Positions 34,417-41,898 of a stretch of DNA of 64,000 bases are shown one piece after another (positions within the stretch are counted from its first letter, which is position 1; each line of letters opens with the position of its first letter). The position numbers were made by a program, and so were the translations under genes. Source of the DNA: Ideonella sp. (lineage in GTDB: Bacteria > Pseudomonadota > Gammaproteobacteria > Burkholderiales > Burkholderiaceae_C); contig JABTUY010000005.1 in the NCBI GenBank assembly GCA_015075165.1, positions 248,001-312,000 of the forward strand. Reading direction: 5' to 3'. The notes beneath the pieces are model-generated. The model searched no databases and was not told the DNA's origin. It saw only the letters and a list, made by a program, of their open reading frames with translations.

Positions 34417-35457
34417 ATGGCCTTCCTTGAGCTCCATGGGCTAACCAAGAAGTATGCAGAGGCTGTCGTGGTCAACGACTTCAGTCTTTGCGTGGCGAAG
34501 GGCGAGTTCGTCTGCCTGTTGGGCCCTTCCGGGTGCGGCAAGACGACGACGCTGCAAATGGTGGCCGGATTCGTCCAGCCCAGCAGCGGCCGCATCGAGC
34601 TCGACCGGCGCGACATCACCGGCCTGCGCAGCAACCGGCGGGGCTTGGGGATAGTGTTCCAGAGCTACGCGCTGTTCCCGCACATGACGGTGGCGCAGAA
34701 CGTCGCGTTCGGGCTGGAGATGCGCGGCGTGGCGGCAGCCGAGCGGGCCCAGCGCGTGGCCCGCACGCTCGAGCTCGTGCACCTCGGGGCACTGGCCAGT
34801 CGCTACCCACGCGAACTCTCCGGCGGCCAGCGCCAGCGCGTGGCGCTGGCGCGCGCTTTGGTGATCCAGCCTCCAGTACTGCTGCTCGACGAACCGATGG
34901 GCGCGCTGGACGCCAAGCTGCGCGAGGACATGCAGATCGAGCTGCGCGCGCTGCAGCATCGAGTCGGTATCACGACCATCATGGTGACGCACGACCAAGC
35001 CGAAGCGATGACGCTGGCCGACCGGGTCGTGCTGATGAATCAGGGCCGCATCGAACAGGTCGGCCGCCCGTTCGAGATGTATGAGCAGCCCAACGGGCGC
35101 TTCTCGTCCACCTTCCTTGGCCGGGCCAACGTGTTCGCCGGTCGGGTGGTCGACGGCCACTTCGTTGCCAACGGGTTGTCCCTGCCGGCCATGCTCGGCG
35201 CCCATGCGGGCGAAGCCGACTACATCGTCCGCCCCGAGAAGGTTGAGTTCGCCGAAAGCGACGCGATCGTGCGCGGGCGCGTTAGCGCGCGCGCCTTCCT
35301 GGGCAGCCACTGGTTGTTCCAGATCGAGACGCCGTTAGGTGCGATGCAGCTTACGCACGCCAACATTGGCCTGCCACGCGCCAGCGAAGGCGACGAGGTC
35401 GGCGTGGTCTGGGCCGCCGAGAACGCGCGAATCGTGGCGCAAATGGAGCGGCAGTGA
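34417..35457 (+). CDS. ABC importer ATP-binding protein, PotA-like
   Basis: The 346-residue ATPase has Walker A LLGPSGCGKTTTLQMVAGF (about residue 33), signature ELSGGQRQRVALARALVI, Walker B PVLLLDEPMGALDAKLREDM and the switch His in MVTHDQAEAMTLADRVVLM. A C-terminal TOBE-like domain (VFAGRVVDGHFV...YIVRPEKVEF) is typical of PotA/FbpC importers. Its TGA overlaps the ATG of the first permease (four bases), so the transporter genes are translationally coupled. Confidence 0.92.
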   Translation: MAFLELHGLTKKYAEAVVVNDFSLCVAKGEFVCLLGPSGCGKTTTLQMVAGFVQPSSGRIELDRRDITGLRSNRRGLGIVFQSYALFPHMTVAQNVAFGLEMRGVAAAERAQRVARTLELVHLGALASRYPRELSGGQRQRVALARALVIQPPVLLLDEPMGALDAKLREDMQIELRALQHRVGITTIMVTHDQAEAMTLADRVVLMNQGRIEQVGRPFEMYEQPNGRFSSTFLGRANVFAGRVVDGHFVANGLSLPAMLGAHAGEADYIVRPEKVEFAESDAIVRGRVSARAFLGSHWLFQIETPLGAMQLTHANIGLPRASEGDEVGVVWAAENARIVAQMERQ

Positions 35458-36314
35458 ACGAAACGCGCAATCGGCTTCCGTATTGGCTGAGCGCGCCGGG
35501 TACCTTTGTCATCCTGGCCCTGGTTGCCGTCCCGCTGCTGCTGACCTTCTCGCTCAGCCTGTATCCCTTGCTGCCTGGCAACAGCACCGGTGCGCAGCCG
35601 ACGCTGTTGAACTATCAGCAGATCGTGAGCGACAGCTACTACCACACGATCTTCGCGCGCACCTTCGGGATGGCGGCGCTGGTAACCCTGGTGTGCGTGC
35701 TGATCGGCGTGCCCGAGGCCTATGTGCTCAGCCGGCTGTCCCCGCGGTGGCGTGCGGTGTCGATCGTGATCGTGCTGGGGCCGCTGCTGGTGTCGGTGGT
35801 GGTGCGAACGTTGGGGTGGGCCATCTTGCTCGGCAGCGAAGGGCTGATCAACAAGGCGCTAGTGGCCACTGGATGGGTCGATGAGCCGGTGAGACTGATG
35901 TACACGTTCACCGGCATGGTCGTCGCCCTGGTGCATGTCCTGGTGCCATTGATGGTGTTGGCGGTCTGGGCTTCGTTGCAGAAGCTCGACGTCACCGCCG
36001 AGCAAGCGGCCGATTCGCTGGGGGCCAGCCCAGCCACGGTCTTGCGCCGCATCGTGCTGCCGCAGGTGATCCCCGGCGTGCTCTCGGGCAGCTTGATCGT
36101 CTTCTCGCTCGCGGCCAGCGCCTTTGCGACGCCAGACATCATCGGCGGCCGGCGCCTGAAAGTGGTGCCCACGATGATCTATGACCAGTTCCTCAACGAG
36201 CTGAACTGGCCGATGGGCGCGGCGCTTGCCGCCACCCTCGTGATCGTCGTGCTGACGGTGTCGATGCTCGTCAACCGCATCGTCGAGCGGCGCTACAAGC
36301 AGGTGTTCGTATGA
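35454..36314 (+). CDS. ABC importer permease 1, PotB-like
   Basis: The 286-residue membrane protein has about six transmembrane helices, starting with TFVILALVAVPLLLTFSLSLY, and the EAA-type cytoplasmic loop EQAADSLGASPATVLRRIVLPQVIPGVLSGSLIVFSLAASAFATP that contacts the ATPase. This is the PotB type of the polyamine/iron/opine importer family. Its stop overlaps the second permease start (ATGA). No substrate-determining feature can be read. Confidence 0.9.
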   Translation: MNETRNRLPYWLSAPGTFVILALVAVPLLLTFSLSLYPLLPGNSTGAQPTLLNYQQIVSDSYYHTIFARTFGMAALVTLVCVLIGVPEAYVLSRLSPRWRAVSIVIVLGPLLVSVVVRTLGWAILLGSEGLINKALVATGWVDEPVRLMYTFTGMVVALVHVLVPLMVLAVWASLQKLDVTAEQAADSLGASPATVLRRIVLPQVIPGVLSGSLIVFSLAASAFATPDIIGGRRLKVVPTMIYDQFLNELNWPMGAALAATLVIVVLTVSMLVNRIVERRYKQVFV

Positions 36315-37105
36315 CGCGTACGCCCCGCATCCTGCTGGTCTTCCACGCCCTGTTCGTGGTCTTCATGCTGGCGCCGCTGGTGATGGTGGTGCTGGTGGCC
36401 TTTACCGACAAGGGCTACGTCGCGATGCCATTCGATGGCGCGTCGTTGCGCTGGTTCAAGGCGATCTTGAACAACGACGACTTCATCACTGCGTTCCAGC
36501 GCAGCGTGGGGCTGGCCGCCGGCGCGGCCACGCTGGCCGTAGTGCTCGCCTTGCCGGCCGGCATGGCGATCGCATGGCATCGGTTCAAAGGGCGCGAAGC
36601 GCTCCTCGGGCTGCTGCTGTCGCCGCTGATGGTGCCGCACGTCGTGCTGGGCATCGCGATGCTGCGCTTCCTGACGCAGATCGGCGCCTCCAGCACGATG
36701 GCCGGACTGGTCGCGGCCCACACTGTCGTCGTGATGCCGTATGTGCTGCGCCTGGTCGTGGCCGCAGCCACCGGCTTTGAGCGCAGCGTCGCGCATGCCG
36801 CGGAGTCGCTGGGCGCGTCGGCGTGGACGGTTTTCCGGCGCATCGAGCTGCCGTTGATCCTGCCCGGCGTGGCCGGCGGTTGGTTGATCGCCTTCATCAA
36901 CAGTTTCGACGAGCTGACCTTGAGTGTCTTCGTCGCGTCGCCGAGCACGCAGACGCTGCCGGTCAAGCTGTACGCCTACATCGCCAACAGCATCGACCCG
37001 CTGCTGGCTTCGGTCTCGACGGTAATGCTCGCGCTGACGCTGGTGCTGATGCTCGTGCTCGAGCGCTTTTACGGCCTCGACCGCGTGCTCGGAGGCAAGG
37101 CATGA
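36311..37105 (+). CDS. ABC importer permease 2, PotC-like
   Basis: The 264-residue second membrane subunit has six predicted helices and the loop AHAAESLGASAWTVFRRIELPLILPGVAGGWLIAFINSFDELTLSVFVASPSTQTLPVKLYAYI, characteristic of PotC. It pairs with the PotB-like permease. Its stop overlaps the ATG of a 20-codon open frame (37102-37164, product starting MRPSSADPL) that matches nothing obvious and may be a leader or the relic of a removed gene. About 170 nt separate it from the dehydrogenase gene. Confidence 0.9.
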   Translation: MTRTPRILLVFHALFVVFMLAPLVMVVLVAFTDKGYVAMPFDGASLRWFKAILNNDDFITAFQRSVGLAAGAATLAVVLALPAGMAIAWHRFKGREALLGLLLSPLMVPHVVLGIAMLRFLTQIGASSTMAGLVAAHTVVVMPYVLRLVVAAATGFERSVAHAAESLGASAWTVFRRIELPLILPGVAGGWLIAFINSFDELTLSVFVASPSTQTLPVKLYAYIANSIDPLLASVSTVMLALTLVLMLVLERFYGLDRVLGGKA

Positions 37106-37276
37106 GGCCGTCGAGTGCGGATCCGCTGGCGCTCGACGACCGCGCTAAGCGGCTCAGCGGCTGACATCGCGGCCCGTACCTTCAATGCCGGTTCCGTGAG
37201 CGTCGACGGATCCCGCTCTGCGGATTGGCTTGCGCTATCGCATCCCTTCGTGCACCCAGGACACACATTGAACATC

Positions 37277-38431
37277 ATGCAAGCAAGTGAAGTCATCGTC
37301 GTTGGCGGCGGCTTGCTCGGTGCTGCCATTGCTTATGGCGCGGCCAAGGCCGGAGCCCACGTGACAGTGCTCGATCAGGGCGACATCGCGCATCGTGCGT
37401 CGCGCGGCAACTTCGGCCTGGTCTGGGTCTCGGGCAAGGGAGACAAGGCACCGCACTACTCGCGTTGGTGCTGCGACGCCGCCACGGCGTGGCCCGCGCT
37501 GGCCCAGGAACTGCTCGATCTGACCGGCGTCGATGTCGCGCTCCAGCAGTCCGGTGGGCTGCACCTGTGCATGACCGAGGCGGACCTGCAAGCGCGCGAA
37601 GCCACGCTGAAAGGAATCAGTAACGCGATTGGCGGCGTTCCCTTCGAAATGCTCGATCACGCCGCGCTCAAGGCGCTTGTGCCCTCCATCGGCCCGAAGG
37701 TGGCGGGCGCCAGCTTCGGCCTGCTCGACGGCCACTGCAATCCGCTCAAGCTGCTGTACGCGCTGCATGCGGGCCTGAAAGCCCGCGATGTTCGGGTTGT
37801 CTCCAACGTCGACGTCAGTCACGTCAGTAGCGGTGGCAACGACTTCGAAGTTGAGAGCCGTGATGGCCGGTCGTGGCGGGCATCGCGCGTCGTGGTCGCG
37901 GCCGGGCTCGGCACGAAAGATCTCGCCGCCCAGGTTGGCCTGCATGCGCCGGTGAAACCCAACCGCGGCCAGATGCTGATCACCGAAAGGCTCCGGCCCT
38001 TCTTGCCTTACCCCACTGCGGGCGTGCGTCAAACCGACGAGGGAAGCGTCCAGCTGGGCAATTCGTTCGAGGATGTCGGGCTGGACAACGGGACCACGGC
38101 TTCCACGATCGAGTCGATCGCGAAGGACGTGACCACCGCTTTTCCGATCCTGGCGAGCGTGCGCTTGGTGCGCGCCTGGGGGTGCCTGCGTGTGCTGACG
38201 CCGGATAGCTTGCCGATCTATCAGGAGTCCGCTTCGTGCCCAGGTGCCTTCGTGGCCACCAGCCACAGCGGCGTTTCGCTGGCCGCCATACACGCAGGCG
38301 TGCTCGGGCCGTGGATGGCCGGCCTGGCCGCCGCGCCCCAGGGCATCAGTGAATTTGCAGGCGACCGCTTTCTCGGTCCCAACCGCCGCATTTCCAACGC
38401 CTTCTTGGATGCCTATGCCCATGCCCACTGA
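37277..38431 (+). CDS. FAD-dependent amine/amino-acid dehydrogenase subunit (DAO family, HcnC-like)
   Basis: A 384-residue flavoprotein of the D-amino-acid oxidase (DAO) fold: N-terminal VIVVGGGLLGAAIAYGAAKAGAHVTVLDQG dinucleotide-binding motif, a middle substrate domain, and C-terminal RAWGCLRVLTPDSLPIYQES with SHSGVSLAAIHAG. It is closest in kind to the beta subunit of hydrogen cyanide synthase (HcnC), opine oxidases (OoxB/NoxB) and hydroxyproline dehydrogenases. It should oxidise a C-N bond to an imine. The 2Fe-2S and second flavoprotein genes that follow complete a three-subunit enzyme. ATG 37277 is preferred; a TTG lies three codons upstream. Confidence 0.85.
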   Translation: MQASEVIVVGGGLLGAAIAYGAAKAGAHVTVLDQGDIAHRASRGNFGLVWVSGKGDKAPHYSRWCCDAATAWPALAQELLDLTGVDVALQQSGGLHLCMTEADLQAREATLKGISNAIGGVPFEMLDHAALKALVPSIGPKVAGASFGLLDGHCNPLKLLYALHAGLKARDVRVVSNVDVSHVSSGGNDFEVESRDGRSWRASRVVVAAGLGTKDLAAQVGLHAPVKPNRGQMLITERLRPFLPYPTAGVRQTDEGSVQLGNSFEDVGLDNGTTASTIESIAKDVTTAFPILASVRLVRAWGCLRVLTPDSLPIYQESASCPGAFVATSHSGVSLAAIHAGVLGPWMAGLAAAPQGISEFAGDRFLGPNRRISNAFLDAYAHAH

Positions 38432-38561
38432 AGCCAACGCTTCCAACGCTGCACAACCGCGATGCCCTCGAGGGGATGCCCAGGAGGACGGGCCGCATTT
38501 GCGCCGTTTGCCGCTGGACCGCTTCGTTCTGCGGTCCCCGCAGCATCAACAGGCCTCTTCA

Positions 38562-38918
38562 ATGCCGACTCAAACGATCTCTTCAACCGCTCCGCTCTTC
38601 ACAGCGGAGACTTCCTCCCAATCCAACACAGTGATGCTTCTGTTCGAAGGTCGCGCGATCACCGCGCCGGCCGGGGTCAGCGTGGCGGCGGCATTGCTGC
38701 TGAACAACGTCGGCCCTTTCCGCTCCACACCGGTGACATCTTCGCCGCGAGCGGCCTACTGCATGATGGGTGTGTGCTTCGACTGCTTGGTTGAAGTCGA
38801 CGGTGTGCCCAGCTGTCAGGCATGCCTGACACAGGTGCGCGACGGCATGGTCGTCCGCCGCCAACAAGGCGCCTCTGCCCTGGCCCTGCCTGCAGTGGAG
38901 GGCGAGGATGGACGCTGA
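38562..38918 (+). CDS. 2Fe-2S subunit of the amine dehydrogenase (HcnA-like)
   Basis: A 118-residue ferredoxin-like (Fer2_4) subunit with a plant-type core MLLFEGRAITAPAGVSVAAALLLNN and a cysteine set in AYCMMGVCFDCLVEVDGVPSCQACLTQVRDGM. HcnA and the gamma subunits of opine and D-hydroxyproline dehydrogenases have the same short form. It should link the two flavoprotein subunits electronically. The ATG at 38562 is chosen because upstream in-frame sequence is not conserved-looking and overlaps the preceding gene. The gene overlaps the next one by 11 nt. Confidence 0.82.
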   Translation: MPTQTISSTAPLFTAETSSQSNTVMLLFEGRAITAPAGVSVAAALLLNNVGPFRSTPVTSSPRAAYCMMGVCFDCLVEVDGVPSCQACLTQVRDGMVVRRQQGASALALPAVEGEDGR

Positions 38919-40272
38919 GACCGTCGACCTCGTCATCGTCGGTGCCGGCCCCGCCGGGCTGGCCGCCGCTTGCGAAGCGCGCGAATGCGGCTTGAGCGTC
39001 ACGCTGCTCGACGAACAACTGGCCCTTGGCGGCCAGATCTACCGATCCGTTGACACCGCCAGCCCGCAACGGCGCTCTGCGCTGGGTGAAGACTACGCCG
39101 CCGGTGCCGAACTCACTGCAGCGTTTGTCAAGAGCGGTGCCAGGCATGTGAGCGGCGCGTCCGTGTGGAACGTCGGCCGCGACCTGGAGGTCTGTTATCT
39201 GCATCAGGGCAGCAACCGCGCGGTGCGCGGGCGCCACATCCTGCTTGCCAGCGGTGCGATGGAGCGGCCCTTCCCGATCCCCGGCTGGACGCTACCCGGC
39301 GTGATGGGCGCCGGTGCCGCGCAGATCCTGTTCAAGAGCGCCGGCGCTTTGCCCACGGAGCCCGTGGTGCTGGCCGGCTGCGGGCCGCTGTTGTACCTCC
39401 TGGCCGGCCAGTACCTGCACGCCGGCGTCGCCATCAAGGCCGTGGTGCACACCACTCAGGTTGGCGACTACATGCGCGCCGCCTCGCATCTGGGCGGCGC
39501 CCTTCGAGGCTGGCGCGACCTGCACAAGGGCCTGCGGATGCTCGGCCAATTGCGCCGCCAGAACGTGACCATCTATGCCGGCGCGCGCGACTTCGCGATC
39601 GAAGGCACCGAGAAAGCGGAAGCCATTCGCTTCACTCACAAGGAGACAACGCAACGCATCGCATCGTCGCTATTCCTGCTGCATCAAGGAGTAGTGCCTA
39701 ACACCCAGCTGAGCTGGTTGCTGGGCGCGAAGCACCGCTGGAACGAGGCCCAGTTGTGCTGGGAGCCGGAAACGGATGAATACGGCCAGATCGAACAGTC
39801 TGGCATCTACATCGCCGGCGACAGCCGCGGCATCGTTGGCGCCAAGGCGTCGGCGTCGCAAGGGCGGCTGGCGGCAATTGCGATCGCGACTAAGCTCGAG
39901 CGTCGTCCAGACGAACGCCGCGAGAGCGTGGTGCGCGCCGCGCTGCGCAGCCAGTTGCACATCCGGCCGTTCCTCGATGCGCTGTACCGCCCGCGGCAAG
40001 AGCACCGCACGCCGCGCGACTCGGTGGTCGTGTGCCGGTGCGAAGAAGTCACCGCGGCGCAGATTCGCAAGTTCGTCGAGTTGGGGTGCCAGGGGCCTAA
40101 CCAGACCAAGGCGTTTGGGCGCTGCGGCATGGGGCCTTGCCAGGGACGGCTATGCGGCCTGACTGTGACCGAACTCATCGCCGATGCGCGCTGCGTCCCA
40201 CCCAGCGAGGTCGGCTACTACCGCATTCGACCGCCGATCAAGCCGGTCACATTGGGCGAACTGGCCGGCTGA
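38908..40272 (+). CDS. FAD/NAD-binding and BFD-type subunit of the amine dehydrogenase (HcnB/OoxA-like)
   Basis: The 454-residue subunit has an N-terminal FAD motif (DLVIVGAGPAGLAAACEARECGLSVTLLDE), LALGGQIYR, a second nucleotide-binding region (PTEPVVLAGCGPLLYLLAGQYL), and GIYIAGDSRGIVGAKASASQGRLAAIAIA. The C-terminal BFD-type 2Fe-2S domain holds VVCRCEEVTAAQIRKFV and GRCGMGPCQGRLCG. This is the architecture of the alpha subunits of HCN synthase, octopine/nopaline oxidases and D-hydroxyproline dehydrogenase, which pass electrons to the respiratory chain. It is translated with an 11-nt overlap. Confidence 0.88.
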   Translation: MDAETVDLVIVGAGPAGLAAACEARECGLSVTLLDEQLALGGQIYRSVDTASPQRRSALGEDYAAGAELTAAFVKSGARHVSGASVWNVGRDLEVCYLHQGSNRAVRGRHILLASGAMERPFPIPGWTLPGVMGAGAAQILFKSAGALPTEPVVLAGCGPLLYLLAGQYLHAGVAIKAVVHTTQVGDYMRAASHLGGALRGWRDLHKGLRMLGQLRRQNVTIYAGARDFAIEGTEKAEAIRFTHKETTQRIASSLFLLHQGVVPNTQLSWLLGAKHRWNEAQLCWEPETDEYGQIEQSGIYIAGDSRGIVGAKASASQGRLAAIAIATKLERRPDERRESVVRAALRSQLHIRPFLDALYRPRQEHRTPRDSVVVCRCEEVTAAQIRKFVELGCQGPNQTKAFGRCGMGPCQGRLCGLTVTELIADARCVPPSEVGYYRIRPPIKPVTLGELAG

Positions 40273-40307
40273 TCCACTAGGTGTTCAAACAGAGAGAGGG
40301 CAGTCAG

Positions 40308-40730
40308 ATGAGCGACATCACTCGCATCGGCACGGAAAAGCGCGCCAGCCGCGCCGTGGTCTACAACGGCATCGTGTTCCTAGCCGGCGCAACGGCCGAG
40401 GATCGCAGCCAGGATGTGCGGGGCCAGACGCGCCAAGCCTTGGCAAAGGTCGAAAAGTTCCTCGCGCTGGCCGGCACCGACAAGAGCCGCCTGCTCACCG
40501 CGCAGATCTGGCTCAAGGACATCAAGGACGACTTCGCTGCGATGAACGAAGTCTGGGATGCATGGACGGCGCCCAGCGCGTCCCCTGCGCGTGCCACGGC
40601 GCAATGTGAGATGGGCGCACCCGACGTGCTGGTGGAGATCATCGTCACAGCTGCCCTCGGAACAACCGAGGCCTCGCGCATCCATAAAGCAGCGTGCGCA
40701 ACGCCAGCCGGAGCCATTTCGACGACATAG
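40308..40730 (+). CDS. RidA-family (YjgF/UK114) imine deaminase
   Basis: A 140-residue protein with the RidA/YoaB-like fold: IGTEKRASRAVVYNGIVFLAGATAEDRSQDVRGQTRQALAKVEKFLALAGTDKSRLLTAQIWLKD, and the region with the conserved Arg and Glu, ASPARATAQCEMGAPDVLVEIIVTA. RidA proteins hydrolyse reactive enamine/imine intermediates. The amine dehydrogenase upstream should release such an imine, so this gene probably finishes the deamination. It has its own AGAGAGGG ribosome-binding site. The C-terminal dozen residues after TEASRIHK look non-conserved. Confidence 0.88.
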   Translation: MSDITRIGTEKRASRAVVYNGIVFLAGATAEDRSQDVRGQTRQALAKVEKFLALAGTDKSRLLTAQIWLKDIKDDFAAMNEVWDAWTAPSASPARATAQCEMGAPDVLVEIIVTAALGTTEASRIHKAACATPAGAISTT

Positions 40731-40774
40731 CTCGTTGGTGCATCGCGAGTCTCAACAGCCAAGTCACCTTCGCC

Positions 40775-41236
40775 ATGATCAATCTCTTCTCGCGAGTGAG
40801 CATCGGGCGACGACTGCTGCTTAGTCACGGCCTGCTGCTGCTTCTCATGGTTCTGGTGGCAGGGTGGTGTATGAGGGAGTTCGAGGCGCTGGCCAAGCGC
40901 ATGAGCCGCGTCGTCGAGGTCAGCGACGTGAAGATTCTGCGCAGCCAGGAGATGCTGACTCCGTCAATGAAATGGCGGTGCGCGCGCGCTCGGTAACGCT
41001 GTTCTCCGTGGCATCGCTCACCGGTACGGATGCCACCGAAGCCGAAGCGACTGGCCTGCGCGCGGCGGCGACCCACTACGCAACAGCTGTCGCCTCGTTC
41101 GAGGCACTCGGGGTGGAAGCAGGCCAGGAGAGCGAGCTTTGGCAGGCGGTGGCCCAAGCCGCCAGCAAGACGCAGCCCCTATTGAGGAAGGCCGTCGAGC
41201 AAGCACATGAGGGCGAGGTGGTCGCCGCAAGGAGCC
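40775..41236 (+). pseudogene. Methyl-accepting chemotaxis protein fragment, frameshifted and truncated
   Basis: The N-terminus of a chemoreceptor is recognisable: a short cytoplasmic start (MINLFSRVSIGRRLLLSH), a transmembrane helix (GLLLLLMVLVAGW) and a four-helix-bundle sensor (MREFEALAKRMSRVVEVSDVKILRSQEML). Near 40959-40962 one base appears missing; the protein continues in another frame as SVNEMAVRARSVTLFSV...AVEQAHEGEVV. It then ends abruptly at about 41232-41237, where group II intron sequence begins. The second membrane helix, HAMP and signalling domains are absent, so the gene is dead. Its less GC-rich composition matches the island. Confidence 0.8.
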
Positions 41237-41593
41237 GAATTGCGAAGACGCCTGCACCGACCCATCGCCGAGCAGGGCCAATACCTGCGCGCGGTGGTCA
41301 CGGGCTCCATGCGCTACTTCGGTGTGCCTCGCAACGGGGCCCGGGTGTACCGGCTGCGCTTCGAGGTGGCCCGGCTGTGGCATCGCACGTTGTGCCGCCG
41401 CAGCCAGGGCAAGCACCTGAGCTGGCAGCGCATGCACCGCCTCGTCGAGCACTGGTTGCCACCCGCGCGCACCTGCCACCCGTACCCGGACCAGCGTCTG
41501 ATCGTCACGACCCAAGGCAAGAGCCGTGTGCGGTAGCTCCGCATGCACGGATCTGTGGAGGGGGTGCCGGGCGACCGGCATTCCTACTCCGAC
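41237..41593 (+). mobile_element. 3' remnant of a second group II intron
   Basis: This fragment retains the last 100 or so codons of a maturase (HRPIAEQGQYLRAVVTGS...FEVARLWHRTLCRR...LIVTTQGKSRVR), a domain V at 41521-41554 identical in all 34 bases to that of the complete intron, and a domain VI with a GCGA loop, ending near 41593. The coding part is clearly diverged from the intact copy, so it is a related intron and not a recent duplicate. The 5' ribozyme domains and reverse transcriptase core are missing. It abuts the broken chemoreceptor gene. Confidence 0.85.
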
Positions 41594-41594
41594 C

Positions 41595-41624
41595 GCGCTC
41601 AGGCTGCTGTCGCAGCCTGAGCGC
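41595..41624. repeat. Perfect 13-bp stem hairpin next to the intron remnant
   Basis: Arms 41595-41607 and 41612-41624 are perfectly complementary with a TGTC loop, starting one or two bases after the intron 3' end. TCCCCCTTCT follows the stem; this is pyrimidine-rich but not a U-tract, so terminator function is doubtful. It is part of the original target sequence or a separate palindromic repeat. Confidence 0.7.
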
Positions 41625-41640
41625 TCCCCCTTCTACCTGC

Positions 41641-41670
41641 GGCATCCGGTCACCCGGCGTCCTCGGCCTT
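41641..41670 (-). repeat. Inverted copy of the intron-site hairpin element
   Basis: The reverse complement matches 30091-30120 at 26 of 30 positions, including the CCGG-GTGA-CCGG hairpin tip. Here it lies 3' of the intron remnant and in the opposite orientation, so the two copies flank the whole island as inverted repeats about 11.5 kb apart. Confidence 0.6.
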
Positions 41671-41730
41671 GGCACGACCGCGCGTCGCCGCGGGCACTGA
41701 AGACACGGCATGCGTGCGGTGTCGAACGAG

Positions 41731-41831
41731 CGCCGCGGCGGGCTGGCCTGTTGTGCGCAAGTTAAGGAAGGAGGCCCGGGCGGGAGCCCGGCCGGGGGAC
41801 ATGGAGCACAACAGGCCAGCCCGCCGCGGCG
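41731..41831. repeat. Perfect 26-bp inverted repeat (101-bp palindromic element)
   Basis: Arms 41731-41756 and 41806-41831 are exact reverse complements over 26 bases, with 49 bases between them. The interior has its own small hairpin (CCGGGC-GGGA-GCCCGG). No transposase or U-tract accompanies it. The stretch from 41594 to the end of dinB at 41899 contains no gene, only this element, the 13-bp hairpin and the inverted repeat copy. It could be a MITE-like element or a large cruciform at the island boundary. Confidence 0.75.
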
Positions 41832-41898
41832 CGGACGCACAAGCCGCCGAATGAACGCGGTTCGGAGCGCGTCAAATCCGCTCTTGAGAGTCCGCCGC

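Noticed and set aside
41731-41831. Integron attC site
   Set aside because: The palindrome is perfect over 26 bp and lacks paired RYYYAAC/GTTRRRY core sites and the extrahelical bases of attC; no integrase is nearby.
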